A DNA stretch of 31,641 nucleotides from an uncultured Collinsella sp. (GCA_902493125.1 CABUOF010000023.1:1-31641); one strand, 5' to 3'. Positions 9,629 to 17,315 are shown, counted from the first letter of the stretch. Notes: generated by a model not told the origin, from the sequence alone. Translations and numbers: made by a program.

Positions 9629-10535
9629 CGTGGGCTACTCCTTCAAAGAGGCAATCAGCCACTTCTTCCGTAACTGGACTACCTCGCTCGGCGCCGTCAT
9701 CACGATCTTCCTTTCGCTGTTTATCATCGGCCTGTTTATCATGGGCTCCGCGATGCTGAACTCCGTGATCGGCACCGTCGAGGATCAGGTTGTCATCAAC
9801 GCGTTCATTAGTGATGATGCCGATCAGGCCGATGTTCAGGCTTTTGAGGCCGAACTTAAGACGTGGAATAACGTCAAGTCCGTGACCTATAAGGACAAGG
9901 ATGACGCGCTGGCCGAGTATACGAGCAAGATGTCGGGCAACGCCGACGCCACCATGAGCGCGCTCGATGGCCAGAACCCGCTGCCGGCTTCCTTTGCTAT
10001 TGAGATGGACGATCCGTCCAAGGTCGAGAGCACGGCAGAGAAGCTCAAGAAGGATGCCGATTTCCAGAAGATCGCGGATGACGGCGACGTCAACGCGAGC
10101 GTGCTGTACGGCCAGGAGGAAGTGAGCCGCCTGTTCCAGGTGACCAACTACATCCGCATCGCCGCCGTGGTGCTTGTTGGCCTTCTGACCTTTATCGCAT
10201 TCATCTTCATCAACAACACGATTCGCCTGTCCATTACGGCGCGTCGTCGTGAGATTGCGATTATGCGTCTGGTCGGCGCCAGCAACGGCTTCATTCGTGG
10301 CCCGTTTATCACTGAGGGCGTACTGCAGGCCATTTTGGGCTCGCTGCTTTCCATCGGCGTTCTGGAGTTGTTGCGCAATCTGATGATTCCTCGTCTGCAG
10401 GAGAGCATCGGCTGGATGTCGTTTGCCCTGCCGATGCAGTACTACCTGGTGACCTATGCTGCGCTGATTCTGGTCGGCGTGATTATCGGTCTCTTTGGTT
10501 CTGCCATCGCCATGCGCCGCTACCTGCGCGTGTAG
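9615..10535 (+). CDS. ftsX: Cell division protein FtsX (permease-like)
   Basis: Membrane partner of FtsE. The product is 306 residues with the typical FtsX layout: a short cytoplasmic start, one membrane helix at about 25-48 (LGAVITIFLSLFIIGLFIM), an extracellular domain at about 50-170 that in other bacteria binds cell-wall hydrolase regulators, then three more helices. The second begins near IAAVVLVGLLTFIAF, and the conserved segment ARRREIAIMRLVGASNGFIRGPF lies between helices. The ATG lies inside the end of ftsE, a 14-base overlap. No hydrolase or periplasmic partner gene follows, because a terminator comes next and then rnr. The length and topology are normal. Confidence 0.95.
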   Translation: MAPTNVGYSFKEAISHFFRNWTTSLGAVITIFLSLFIIGLFIMGSAMLNSVIGTVEDQVVINAFISDDADQADVQAFEAELKTWNNVKSVTYKDKDDALAEYTSKMSGNADATMSALDGQNPLPASFAIEMDDPSKVESTAEKLKKDADFQKIADDGDVNASVLYGQEEVSRLFQVTNYIRIAAVVLVGLLTFIAFIFINNTIRLSITARRREIAIMRLVGASNGFIRGPFITEGVLQAILGSLLSIGVLELLRNLMIPRLQESIGWMSFALPMQYYLVTYAALILVGVIIGLFGSAIAMRRYLRV

Positions 10536-10559
10536 GCATGCCTGGAATTCATCCCTTCC

Positions 10560-10593
10560 AACGGGTCGTCTCTTATGGGGCGGCCCGTTTTTT
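10560..10593 (+). terminator. Terminator of ftsEX
   Basis: AACGGG (10560-10565) and CCCGTT close a hairpin with internal GTCGTC/GGGGCGGC pairing, followed by six T. Confidence 0.9.
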
Positions 10594-10670
10594 GATCCCT
10601 AGGGGACGGCAGGAAAGCGAATCATTTGGGTAGACTCTTTGGAGTTCGCAATCGATAGTTAGGAGGCGCC

Positions 10671-12806
10671 ATGGGGCGCAATAACAAGCATAAGCGTGGA
10701 GCTCGCAATAAGCGTGGGCCGGTGCGCAGCGAACGCCGTCCGAGCCTGACCGGGCGCGTGCAGCTCCATGAGCACAGTGCCTATGTCATAACCGAGAATG
10801 GCGACTACAAGGTCATGGGCCGTGGCAAGCGCGAGATTATGGATGGCGATACCGTTGCCGTGAGCATTAAGAACAGCCCGCACGGTGAGCGGCGCGCCGT
10901 GATCGAAGGCGTGGTTGAGCGCGCAGCCATAAGCGTGGTGGGTACGTACCAGACCGCCGGTCCGCTCGGTGTGATCGAGCCGCTCGATTCGCGTCTGAAG
11001 GCCGACTTCTTCATTCTGCCCGAGGATACCTCGGCGGATCGTCTGGGCGTCCACCCGGGTGATGCTGTTGTCGCGCGCATTTTGACCTACCCGACGCGCC
11101 TGGAATCGGGCGCTGTGACGATCGAACGCCGCATTGGCGGAGATGACGCGCCCGATTTGGGCGTTCAATATGTGATGGCGCGCTACGGCTATACCGATAG
11201 CTATCCCGAGGCCGCACTGGACGAGGCCGAGGGGCTTTCGCTCGATGTGTCCGCGGCGCTTAAGGACCCGCTCCGCCGCGATCTGCGCGACCGCTTTGTC
11301 ATCACGATCGACCCGGTCGACGCGCGCGACTTTGACGATGCCATTTCGTTGGAGCGCACGCCCGAGGGTGGCTACAAGCTGGGTGTGCATATCGCCGACG
11401 TTTCACACTATGTGGCTTGGGACGGGCATATCGATCTTGAGGCTCGCCATCGTACGACATCGGTGTATCTGGCCGATCGCGTGCTTCCCATGCTGCCCGA
11501 ACGCCTGTCCAATGACCTGTGCTCGCTTCGCCCTGACGAGGACCGTCTTGCGTTTACCGTCGATATCGAGCTCGATGCGCAGGGTCGCGTGCGGCATTAC
11601 GATCCGTATCCCAGCGTGATTCGCTCGCGTGTGCGTATGGACTATGACGGCGCCGAGGCGCTGCTGGTGCGTGCCGGCGCGGTTGAGTATTCGGTGCTGG
11701 AGGGTGCAGCCGAGGATGTTGCGGCTGCCGAGACCTCGCGCGAGGAAGCGCTTGAGCGCGGTCTTGCGTGCGAGGAGGCCGCCCGCGGCTACAACATCGA
11801 CCTCGGCGATTTCCTTGTCGCCGCTAACGAACTCGCCGAACTTCGCCGTCGTATTCGTCGCGCCCGCGGCTCAGTCGATTTTGACACGGCCGAGATTCGC
11901 GCTCTATTGGATGAGGACGGAGTGCCCGTGCAGATTGTGGCGCGTGAGCGTTCGTGTGCCACGTCGCTTATCGAGGAAGCCATGCTGCTCGCCAACGAGT
12001 GCGTTGCAGAGTGGCTGGCAGACCGTGATATCGAGGCCTGCTATCGCGTGCATGAGGATCCGAGCCCCGATAGCCTGCACGGTGCTGCCGTTGCGCTGGC
12101 GCAGCTAGGCATCATCGACGATCGCCGTGCTGCCGGTATTGCCCTGGGGAGCCCCGATGAGCTGCAGGCTGCAGTCGATGCTGCCGCCGGTACGGCCAAC
12201 GCACCGCTCGTTAACACGCTGCTTCTGCGCAGCATGCAGCGCGCGCTGTACAAGCCGCGCAACGAGGGCCACTTTGCGCTCGCCGCGCCGTGCTACTGTC
12301 ACTTTACGAGTCCCATCCGTCGCTACCCCGATCTGGTGGTGCACCGCGTGCTCAAACTGCAGTTGGCCTATGAGCGGCTCGGCGGCAAGGACGCCTTGGT
12401 CCGTACGCCGCGGCTGATCGGCAAGGGGCGCGAGTCGCTGCCGCGCATTCTGCCGCAGATCTGCCGCGCATGCAGCGATGCCGAGCGCGCGGCCGATGCC
12501 GCCAGCCATGCGACGCAAAAGATCAAGATTGCCCAGTACTATGAGGACCGTCTGGGCGAGCGCTATGCCGGAACCGTCTCGTGGGTTAGCAGCATGGGCC
12601 TTTTTGTGCGCTTGGACCTAACGCAGGTCGAAGGCTTGGTTTCGATCAAGAGTCTGGGCAACGAGTGGTTCGAGTTCGACGAGGACGCGCTCACGCTCAC
12701 AGGTGCCGACACGGGCACCCGTTACGAGCTGGGGCAGCGCGTGATTATCGAGGTCTCGCGCGTCAATACCACGCGTGGGCACTTGGACTTTAAGCTTATC
12801 CATTAG
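10671..12806 (+). CDS. rnr: Ribonuclease R (RNB-family 3'-5' exoribonuclease)
   Basis: Hydrolytic, processive 3'-5' exoribonuclease that degrades structured RNA and works with SmpB/tmRNA in decay of non-stop messages. The product is 711 residues. A basic N-terminus (MGRNNKHKRGARNKRG) and cold-shock-type domains cover roughly 1-190. The catalytic RNB domain starts near 205. Its acidic centre DPVDARDFDD is at residues 214-223, supplying the metal-binding aspartates 214, 220, 222 and 223. FTSPIRRYPDLVVHR marks the later RNB region. An S1 RNA-binding domain (GTVSWVSSMGLFVRL to NTTRGHLDFKLIH) ends the protein. The start follows TAGGAGG directly. It is shorter than the E. coli enzyme (about 813) because it lacks the long C-terminal lysine-rich tail. 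In many genomes rnr is next to smpB; here about 4 kb separates them. Confidence 0.95.
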   Translation: MGRNNKHKRGARNKRGPVRSERRPSLTGRVQLHEHSAYVITENGDYKVMGRGKREIMDGDTVAVSIKNSPHGERRAVIEGVVERAAISVVGTYQTAGPLGVIEPLDSRLKADFFILPEDTSADRLGVHPGDAVVARILTYPTRLESGAVTIERRIGGDDAPDLGVQYVMARYGYTDSYPEAALDEAEGLSLDVSAALKDPLRRDLRDRFVITIDPVDARDFDDAISLERTPEGGYKLGVHIADVSHYVAWDGHIDLEARHRTTSVYLADRVLPMLPERLSNDLCSLRPDEDRLAFTVDIELDAQGRVRHYDPYPSVIRSRVRMDYDGAEALLVRAGAVEYSVLEGAAEDVAAAETSREEALERGLACEEAARGYNIDLGDFLVAANELAELRRRIRRARGSVDFDTAEIRALLDEDGVPVQIVARERSCATSLIEEAMLLANECVAEWLADRDIEACYRVHEDPSPDSLHGAAVALAQLGIIDDRRAAGIALGSPDELQAAVDAAAGTANAPLVNTLLLRSMQRALYKPRNEGHFALAAPCYCHFTSPIRRYPDLVVHRVLKLQLAYERLGGKDALVRTPRLIGKGRESLPRILPQICRACSDAERAADAASHATQKIKIAQYYEDRLGERYAGTVSWVSSMGLFVRLDLTQVEGLVSIKSLGNEWFEFDEDALTLTGADTGTRYELGQRVIIEVSRVNTTRGHLDFKLIH

Positions 12807-12835
12807 CCAAATCCCGACTCATGGTGGGGGAGCGG

Positions 12836-12860
12836 AGGGCGGCCTTTCGGGACCGCCCTT
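12836..12860 (+). terminator. Hairpin after rnr, weak terminator
   Basis: AGGGCGG (12836-12842) pairs perfectly with CCGCCCT (12853-12859). The following sequence is not a T-run (TCGCATTTG), so termination may be inefficient. Confidence 0.5.
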
Positions 12861-12925
12861 CGCATTTGAATCGTGGCTACCTTGCCGTCTGCTCGGCCGC
12901 CCGCTTACCTGCTATTTGAGAGGTA

Positions 12926-12963
12926 AAACCTACCAAAATAAACCTGTCCCTTTTGGCAGGTTT
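12926..12963. repeat. Palindrome upstream of the serine recombinase gene
   Basis: AAACCTACCAAAA (12926-12938) and TTTTGGCAGGTTT (12951-12963) are inverted repeats, 12 of 13 matching, around TAAACCTGTCCC, which itself contains a third AAACCTG half-site. It ends 19 bases before the chosen start codon. A diverged copy in the same orientation is at 801-838. It may be an operator or a recombinase binding site. Confidence 0.7.
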
Positions 12964-12982
12964 ACAAGAAAGCGGGGATGAG

Positions 12983-13588
12983 ATGGCGACGGTGTACGGT
13001 TATGCGCGGGTGAGTTCGCGCGATCAGAACCTTAATCGGCAGCTGGATGCGCTGGGCGCCTATGGCGTGGGCTCGGCGAATATTTATGCCGACCATGCGA
13101 GCGGCAAGGACTTCGATCGACCGCGTTATCGCGAGCTGCTGCACGTCCTGGGAGACGGGGACGTACTGGTGGTGCTTTCTATCGACCGACTTGGCCGTAA
13201 TTACTCCGAGATTCTTGAGGAATGGCGACGCATTACCAAGGAGCTCGGGGTTGCCATTGTGGTGTTGGACATGCCATTGCTTGACACGCGCGTCAGGGCC
13301 AGCGGCGCGCCGGATGTGACCAACACCCTGATTGCCGATATTGTGCTGCAACTGCTGAGCTACGTGGCGCAGGTGGAGCGCGAGAATATCCATCGGCGCC
13401 AGGCGGAGGGGATTGCAGCGGCGCGAGCGCGAGGGGTCCGTTTCGGTCGACCTCGCAAGCCGTGCCCTCCTCAGTTTGAGCTGGTGCGCGATAGCTATGA
13501 GGCAGGCGATATTACCCGCAGCCAGGCAGCAAAATGCCTGGGCGTGTGCGTGGGGACGTTCGATCGCTGGATGCGCGAGGCGGGGTAG
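12983..13588 (+). CDS. Serine recombinase (resolvase/invertase family)
   Basis: Site-specific recombinase of the small resolvase/invertase type, which cuts and rejoins DNA through a serine-DNA bond. The start at MATVYGYARVSSRDQN is chosen by GGGGA at 12974-12978; an in-frame TTG at 12953 would lie within the upstream palindrome. The product is 201 residues, the normal size. The catalytic serine is Ser11 in YARVSS, followed by DQNLNRQLDAL. The conserved arginines are in SIDRLGRN. The long helix runs through LLSYVAQVERENIHRRQAEGI. The C-terminal helix-turn-helix is in GDITRSQAAKCLGVCVGTF. It appears complete and active. No inverted or duplicated target is obvious beside it except the palindrome at 12926-12963. 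It may be a domesticated remnant of a mobile element. Confidence 0.9.
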   Translation: MATVYGYARVSSRDQNLNRQLDALGAYGVGSANIYADHASGKDFDRPRYRELLHVLGDGDVLVVLSIDRLGRNYSEILEEWRRITKELGVAIVVLDMPLLDTRVRASGAPDVTNTLIADIVLQLLSYVAQVERENIHRRQAEGIAAARARGVRFGRPRKPCPPQFELVRDSYEAGDITRSQAAKCLGVCVGTFDRWMREAG

Positions 13589-13679
13589 GGGTTTGCGTCG
13601 CTTTGTCGCTTCCTGTTGCGATTCAAATTTTGATACGGTGACGATGCCATTTTGGGCTACACTCGCTGATATTCAAAAA

Positions 13680-13685
13680 AGGAGG
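13680..13685 (+). promoter_or_regulatory. Strong RBS that fixes a TTG start
   Basis: AGGAGG lies 7 bases before TTG 13693, the only in-frame initiation codon with suitable spacing for the VanZ-like gene. This is why the rarer TTG start is preferred. Confidence 0.75.
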
Positions 13686-13692
13686 TTGGCCC

Positions 13693-14274
13693 TTGGCTCG
13701 CGTAAAACAAATAATCGGATGGACCGCGATCGTTCTGTTCGCTGCAACGCTGGCGGGCATCTGGGCGCTGACGGAGCAAAATGCGGTGGAGACGTCGTTG
13801 CTGAGCGAGTCCACCGCGCGCGTGGTGGAGGGTCAGGCTGCGAGCGTTCAGGCTGTCGATGCCACGGGTGAAGCTCAGGCGGAGAACGGAATGACTGGGG
13901 GCACCGATTCGGCTGCCTCGAATGTCCGGTCTGGCCGACTTGCTTCCATTCGCATGTGGGTGGGCACAAACGTCCGTCGCGTTGCCCATACCGTAGAGTT
14001 TTTCTTCGTCGGATTATTCGCCTCGGTGGTCGTGGTTTGCTTTTCCAGGCGTCCGTGGAGCGTATGCTCCCGTTGCGTGCCCGTATTGCTCTTTTGCGCC
14101 GCCTGCTCCGTTGGCGATCAGGTACATAAGATCTTTGTTCCCGGCAGGCATTTCGACGTTATCGATTTAGGATTCGATGCTGCGGGCTATGTCACCGCCA
14201 TGCTGTTGGTATTGCTGGCAGCGGCGTTGGTGTGCCATGTGACTCGGCCGATCGGCGCCCATGCGAGGCGCTAG
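13693..14274 (+). CDS. VanZ-like family membrane protein
   Basis: Small membrane protein related to VanZ, which gives low-level teicoplanin resistance in enterococci; most family members have no known role. The product is 193 residues, starting with TTG. A first membrane helix is at about 6-26 (IIGWTAIVLFAATLAGIWAL). A soluble Ala/Glu-rich stretch spans about 28-90, and then two or three helices from about 100. The family signature is SVGDQVHKIFVPGRHFDVIDLGFDAAG, which matches the VanZ pattern of (S)DE-hQ-FVPGR..D..D...D..G. The long linker between helix 1 and the rest is somewhat unusual. It follows the recombinase by 104 bases and lies in the block between rnr and smpB, so it may be part of accessory DNA. 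Confidence 0.75.
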   Translation: MARVKQIIGWTAIVLFAATLAGIWALTEQNAVETSLLSESTARVVEGQAASVQAVDATGEAQAENGMTGGTDSAASNVRSGRLASIRMWVGTNVRRVAHTVEFFFVGLFASVVVVCFSRRPWSVCSRCVPVLLFCAACSVGDQVHKIFVPGRHFDVIDLGFDAAGYVTAMLLVLLAAALVCHVTRPIGAHARR

Positions 14275-14396
14275 CCTTAAGACGAGACATCGCGACTGCC
14301 TATGCTTCGACATTGACTACAATAACGGCTGCAATCGCGAGTGGTCGTCGATGTGCAGTTTTCCAGACACCTGTTTTCTCTAAGAAAGGAAATCCC

Positions 14397-14756
14397 ATGG
14401 CGGTATTGTTTGTTGAATATCCCAAGTGCTCGACCTGTAAGAAGGCCAAGGCATGGCTGGACGAACATGGGGTAGAGTATATCGATCGCGATATCGTTTT
14501 GGACAATCCCACGGCTGATGAGCTTGCGACCTGGATTGCTCGTTCGGGGCTGCCGGTGCGGCGCTTCTTTAATTCGTCGGGCATGAAATATCGAGAGCTG
14601 GGCCTGAAGGCGCGTCTGGATGCGGGCATGACGGATCAGGAGTGCTACGAGCTGCTGGCGACCGACGGCATGCTGGTCAAGCGTCCGCTGCTGGTGGGCG
14701 ACGACTTTGCGATTCCTGGGTTTAAGGAAGCGACCTGGACCGAGGTGCTGCTGTAG
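14397..14756 (+). CDS. ArsC/Spx family thioredoxin-fold protein
   Basis: Member of the ArsC/Spx/YffB family: a thioredoxin-like fold with an N-terminal redox cysteine pair. The start at MAVLFVEYPKCSTC follows AAAGGAAA (14385-14392). The product is 119 residues, the family length. Cys11 and Cys14 form CSTC, as in Spx (CxxC), whereas classical ArsC reductases use a single cysteine here. Conserved family segments are RRFFNSSGMKYRELGL and the RPLLVGDDFAIPGF end, including the LVKRP arginine. Whether it acts on glutathione, arsenate or as a regulator of RNA polymerase cannot be settled from sequence; no ars genes are nearby. No terminator with a T-run follows; instead a set of three palindromes begins eight bases after the stop. 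Confidence 0.85.
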   Translation: MAVLFVEYPKCSTCKKAKAWLDEHGVEYIDRDIVLDNPTADELATWIARSGLPVRRFFNSSGMKYRELGLKARLDAGMTDQECYELLATDGMLVKRPLLVGDDFAIPGFKEATWTEVLL

Positions 14757-14763
14757 TGGCTGC

Positions 14764-14933
14764 GGAAAGTGCGTCCCGTTTTGAGCTCGGATTCCGGGAC
14801 GCAGTTTCCGGTTGAAGGGGCTAGCGGAAACCGTATCCCAGTTTGAGCGCGAAATCTGGGATACGGTTTCCGTTTGGGGCCTCTAGGGGAAAGCGCGTCC
14901 CGTTCTGGACGTAAATTCCGGGATGAGCTTTCC
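14764..14933. repeat. Three tandem 46-nt palindromes, 62-nt period
   Basis: Units at 14764-14809, 14826-14871 and 14888-14933 each start with GGAAA and end with TTTCC, and begin exactly 62 bases apart. Arms: unit 1 GGAAAGTGCGTCCCG, 14 of 15 paired; unit 2 GGAAACCGTATCCCAG, 16 of 16; unit 3 GGAAAGCGCGTCCCG, 13 of 15. Unit 2 differs from unit 1 on both arms in a complementary way. Loops are 14-16 bases and only partly alike. The 16-base gaps also resemble each other (for example GGTTGAAGGGGCTAGC). The set lies between convergent genes. A shorter direct repeat, GGYTGGCGGGCAT, follows at about 14934-14974. Confidence 0.88.
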
Positions 14934-14976
14934 GGTTGGCGGGCATGCGCACTATCCCGGCTGGCGGGCATATGCG

Positions 14977-15387
14977 CTAATCCTCAAGCTGTGCCCATTC
15001 GTGCGGATCGTAGACCTTTACGTGCTTGTTGGGCTTGCCGCTCCAGTACTCCTCGTCCATAAAGGGCAGATATGCCTGAACGCCGGGGCAGATAAAGGGA
15101 ATCCGCTGCTGTTGCAGTCGCTCGCGCTGGCGCTGCTCCAGGTGCGCCTCGGATATGACGGTCGGCATGCCGGACAGCTCGACGAGGCTTGCCTGGATTC
15201 GCTTAAGGTCGGGGAGTCCCGCGTGCCATGACATCCGCATGATCAAAAAGGATGCACGGCGGTATTTTGCCTGCACCACAGTAATGGCGGGGCGTAACGT
15301 GGGGTGAATTTTGTCCCGTTCGGGCCAAAGGTCGGCAGTGATCTCGAGGCCCAGGGTCTCCCATAGGTAATCAAGCTCTTCGTCCAT
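14977..15387 (-). CDS. Hypothetical protein, possible truncated MarR-type regulator N-domain
   Basis: Minus-strand ORF of 136 residues, starting MDEELDYLWETLGL with GAGG a few bases upstream. I do not recognise it with certainty. The part from about residue 45 to 112 (FLIMRMSWHAG...PGVQAYLPFMDEEY) resembles the domain that precedes a winged helix in some MarR-like regulators of Gram-positive bacteria, where a sequence like PFIVPGxQLYLP leads into the DNA-binding part. Here the protein ends about 25 residues after that point, so no helix-turn-helix is present. It could be a truncated regulator, or a stand-alone version of the domain. It faces arsC across the palindrome set. Codon use is like that of its neighbours. 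Confidence 0.6.
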   Translation of the reverse strand: MDEELDYLWETLGLEITADLWPERDKIHPTLRPAITVVQAKYRRASFLIMRMSWHAGLPDLKRIQASLVELSGMPTVISEAHLEQRQRERLQQQRIPFICPGVQAYLPFMDEEYWSGKPNKHVKVYDPHEWAQLED

Positions 15388-15552
15388 GGCGCCTCGATAT
15401 CTACGCGATCATTGATACTTCGATTGTGTTGCCTGGTGCTATCGTTTTCACGGTAGAATCTGCCAACGGTTGACGGCTACCGCTCGCGGTGTTTTGCCCT
15501 TCGTGTACAGCGGTTGGCTTCACAGGTCCTTCACGGGTTGGACTAAATTAGG

Positions 15553-15587
15553 CCAATTTGACTGAATTTCAAAAAAGTCAAAATTGG
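15553..15587. repeat. AT-rich inverted repeat just upstream of the tRNA promoter
   Basis: CCAATTTGACT (15553-15563) and AGTCAAAATTGG (15576-15587) are inverted repeats with one bulged base. They end three bases before the -35 element. This is either an operator for the tRNA promoter or a terminator-like structure; A-rich sequence lies between the arms. Confidence 0.55.
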
Positions 15588-15590
15588 GGC

Positions 15591-15619
15591 TTGCGTCACG
15601 GCGAGACTTCCCGTATATT
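15591..15619 (+). promoter_or_regulatory. Promoter of the tRNA-Gln/tRNA-Glu unit
   Basis: TTGCGT (15591-15596) and TATATT (15614-15619) are separated by 17 bases. This is one of the best sigma-70-type promoters in the window and lies 45 bases before the first tRNA. Confidence 0.7.
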
Positions 15620-15663
15620 TCTTTCTTGCGCAAAGGCACAGCCGAGCGCAGCGATGCAGTCAT

Positions 15664-15737
15664 TGGGATGTCGTCTAATGGCAGGACAGCGGATTCTGGT
15701 TCCGTCAATGGGGGTTCGACTCCCTCCATCCCAGCCA
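15664..15737 (+). tRNA. tRNA-Gln (anticodon CTG)
   Basis: The acceptor stem TGGGATG (15664-15670) pairs with CATCCCA (15727-15733). The anticodon stem GCGGA/TCCGT holds the 7-base loop TTCTGGT, giving anticodon CTG, which reads CAG. The T-arm contains GGTTCGACTCC. The CCA end is encoded (15735-15737). It is co-transcribed with the following tRNA-Glu. Confidence 0.95.
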
Positions 15738-15754
15738 TTGCATTTGCTACATAT

Positions 15755-15831
15755 GGCCCGTTCGTCTAGCGGTTTAGGACGCCGCCCTCTCAAGGCGGAG
15801 ATCACCAGTTCGAATCTGGTACGGGCTACCA
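15755..15831 (+). tRNA. tRNA-Glu (anticodon CTC)
   Basis: The acceptor GGCCCGT (15755-15761) pairs with ACGGGCT (15821-15827), with a G:U first pair as in other Gram-positive tRNA-Glu. The anticodon stem CCGCC/GGCGG holds CTCTCAA, giving anticodon CTC, which reads GAG. The T-arm contains AGTTCGAATCT. CCA is encoded at 15829-15831. It lies 17 bases after tRNA-Gln. Confidence 0.96.
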
Positions 15832-15841
15832 AAATTGAACG

Positions 15842-15871
15842 CCCGGGCCTCGTAAGAGACCCGGGTTTTGT
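15842..15871 (+). terminator. Terminator of the tRNA unit
   Basis: CCCGGG (15842-15847) pairs with CCCGGG (15860-15865) around an inner CTC/GAG stem and GTAA loop, followed by TTTT. A separate 12-bp palindrome, CCGTATATACGG (15879-15890), lies just after it, upstream of the next gene. Confidence 0.85.
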
Positions 15872-15925
15872 GTATTGACCGTATATACGGCGCCTGCCGT
15901 GTTTCGCTCAGATCGAGGAGTAGCC

Positions 15926-16843
15926 ATGGATCTGCCCATCAGCTTGCAAGACATCACGTATGCCGAGAACTATCTGGCGCAGGGCGACCTGGCTACGGCG
16001 ACGCCGCTGCTGGAGCGTCTGGTGGAGCTCGCCGAGGAGTATATCGACGCTGAGTGCAAGACGGAGGAGAAGCGCCAATACTTTAGCTTCGATAGCAAGT
16101 TTGAGCGCTTGGCCTATCGCCGCGTGGAGAAGGATCCGCGCGAGCTCGTGCAGGTCGAGGTGCCGTTTGACCGCCTGTACTCTGACATGGCGTTTGCCTA
16201 CATTCGCCAGCAGGATTATGTGAGCGCTCGTAATGCCCTGATGCTGGCTGTGCGTTGGGACCCCATGAACTGCAACTATCGCTTGGATTTGGCCGAGCTG
16301 TTCCGCGCTCTCGAGGACAAGCAGGAGTGGGCTTCGCTTTCGTTTTCGGTGCTAGAGCGCGCGAGCGATGGCAAGTGCGCCGCCCGCGCTTACGCCAATC
16401 TAGGTCAGTACTTCTTGGAGCCCGAGACCGAGAACGTTTCGGCTGCCGTGGGCTGCGCGCGTCTGGCGCTGCGCCTGGCGCCCAACGATGCGCATACGAC
16501 GCGCCTGCTCAACAAGATCCATACTGCCTATCCCGATGCCTCCGAGGAAAGCGACGAGCACGTGATGGGCGAGCTGGCGTTGCAGGGCGTTCCGACCTCG
16601 CCTTCGGCCGAGATTGCCATCTGCCTGATTATGTGCGCGACCGATGCTGCAAGCGACGGCGACAAGCAGGAGGCGACGCGCCTGACGGTGCGTGCTCGCG
16701 ACTTGGTGGGCGAGGAGGCCTGCGCGGCGATTATTAAACTGGTGCGCGAGAGCGATGCCGAGCTCAATGCCGAGCGCAAGGCAAAGCGCGAAGCTACGGG
16801 CAAGGGTTCCGATGGCGCCAAGGAGGCCGGCGATGCCCAGTAA
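15926..16843 (+). CDS. TPR-like repeat protein of unknown function
   Basis: Soluble helical protein of 305 residues, starting MDLPISLQDITYAENYL after GAGGAG (15915-15920). Segments fit tetratricopeptide-type helices: YAENYLAQGDLATATPLLERLVELAEEY near the N-terminus, SDMAFAYIRQQDYVSARNALMLAVRWDP mid-protein, and AARAYANLGQYFLEPETENVSAAVGCARLALRLAP later, each ending in a Pro-containing turn. The C-terminus is charged (AELNAERKAKREATGKG). Such proteins usually hold other proteins together. The last 11 bases overlap smpB, whose RBS (AAGGAGG) lies inside this gene, so the two are coupled and may act in related processes. I know no experimental function for this family. Confidence 0.75.
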   Translation: MDLPISLQDITYAENYLAQGDLATATPLLERLVELAEEYIDAECKTEEKRQYFSFDSKFERLAYRRVEKDPRELVQVEVPFDRLYSDMAFAYIRQQDYVSARNALMLAVRWDPMNCNYRLDLAELFRALEDKQEWASLSFSVLERASDGKCAARAYANLGQYFLEPETENVSAAVGCARLALRLAPNDAHTTRLLNKIHTAYPDASEESDEHVMGELALQGVPTSPSAEIAICLIMCATDAASDGDKQEATRLTVRARDLVGEEACAAIIKLVRESDAELNAERKAKREATGKGSDGAKEAGDAQ

Positions 16844-17303
16844 GCGCGAGCGCAAACTCATTTCCAAGAATCGCTCGGCACATCACGAGTACTTTATCGA
16901 TGAGACGTTTGAGTGCGGTATTGAGCTGAGCGGCACCGAGGTCAAGTCGATTCGCGAGCGCGCCTGTCAGATCACTGACACTTTTGCGCTGATTCGTGGC
17001 GGCGAGTGCTGGCTCGTCGGACTGCATATCCACCCTTATAGCCATGGTGGCGTGTGGAATCGCGATCCCGACCGTCGGCGTCGTCTGCTGCTGCACCGCA
17101 AGGAGATTGACTTTCTTGACGGCAAACTTCGCAACCGTGGTTATGCGCTGGTTCCGTTGGAGCTCTACTTTAATACCGACGGCCGCGTAAAGCTGCTGCT
17201 GGGTCTGGGTCGCGGCAAGAAGCTCTACGACAAGCGCGAGGACATGGCCAAGCGTGATGTCCAACGCGAGATCGACCGCGCCCTCAAAGAGCGCAATCGC
17301 TGA
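16833..17303 (+). CDS. smpB: SsrA-binding protein SmpB
   Basis: RNA-binding partner of tmRNA in trans-translation, which frees ribosomes stalled on broken messages. The start ATG at 16833 follows AAGGAGG (16820-16826) and overlaps the previous gene by 11 bases. The product is 156 residues, the usual size. Family hallmarks: KRERKLISKNRSAHHEYFI at the N-terminus, FECGIELSGTEVKSIRERACQITDTFA, then HIHPYSHGG, RRRRLLLHRKEI and the basic C-terminal tail LGRGKKLYDKREDMAKRD, which enters the mRNA channel. The gene's classical neighbour rnr lies about 4 kb upstream. I did not find an ssrA gene in the window. A terminator lies at 17425-17458. Confidence 0.97.
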   Translation: MPSKRERKLISKNRSAHHEYFIDETFECGIELSGTEVKSIRERACQITDTFALIRGGECWLVGLHIHPYSHGGVWNRDPDRRRRLLLHRKEIDFLDGKLRNRGYALVPLELYFNTDGRVKLLLGLGRGKKLYDKREDMAKRDVQREIDRALKERNR

Positions 17304-17315
17304 CCACCCTTCATA

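Noticed and set aside
14232..14396. Upstream extension of the ArsC-like gene
   Set aside because: The in-frame ATG at 14232 lies inside the VanZ-like gene, and the extra 55 residues do not resemble the family; 14397 has a proper RBS.
15428..15460. Promoter TTGCCT...TAGAAT before the tRNAs
   Set aside because: The spacer is 19 bases and a far better promoter is present at 15591-15619.
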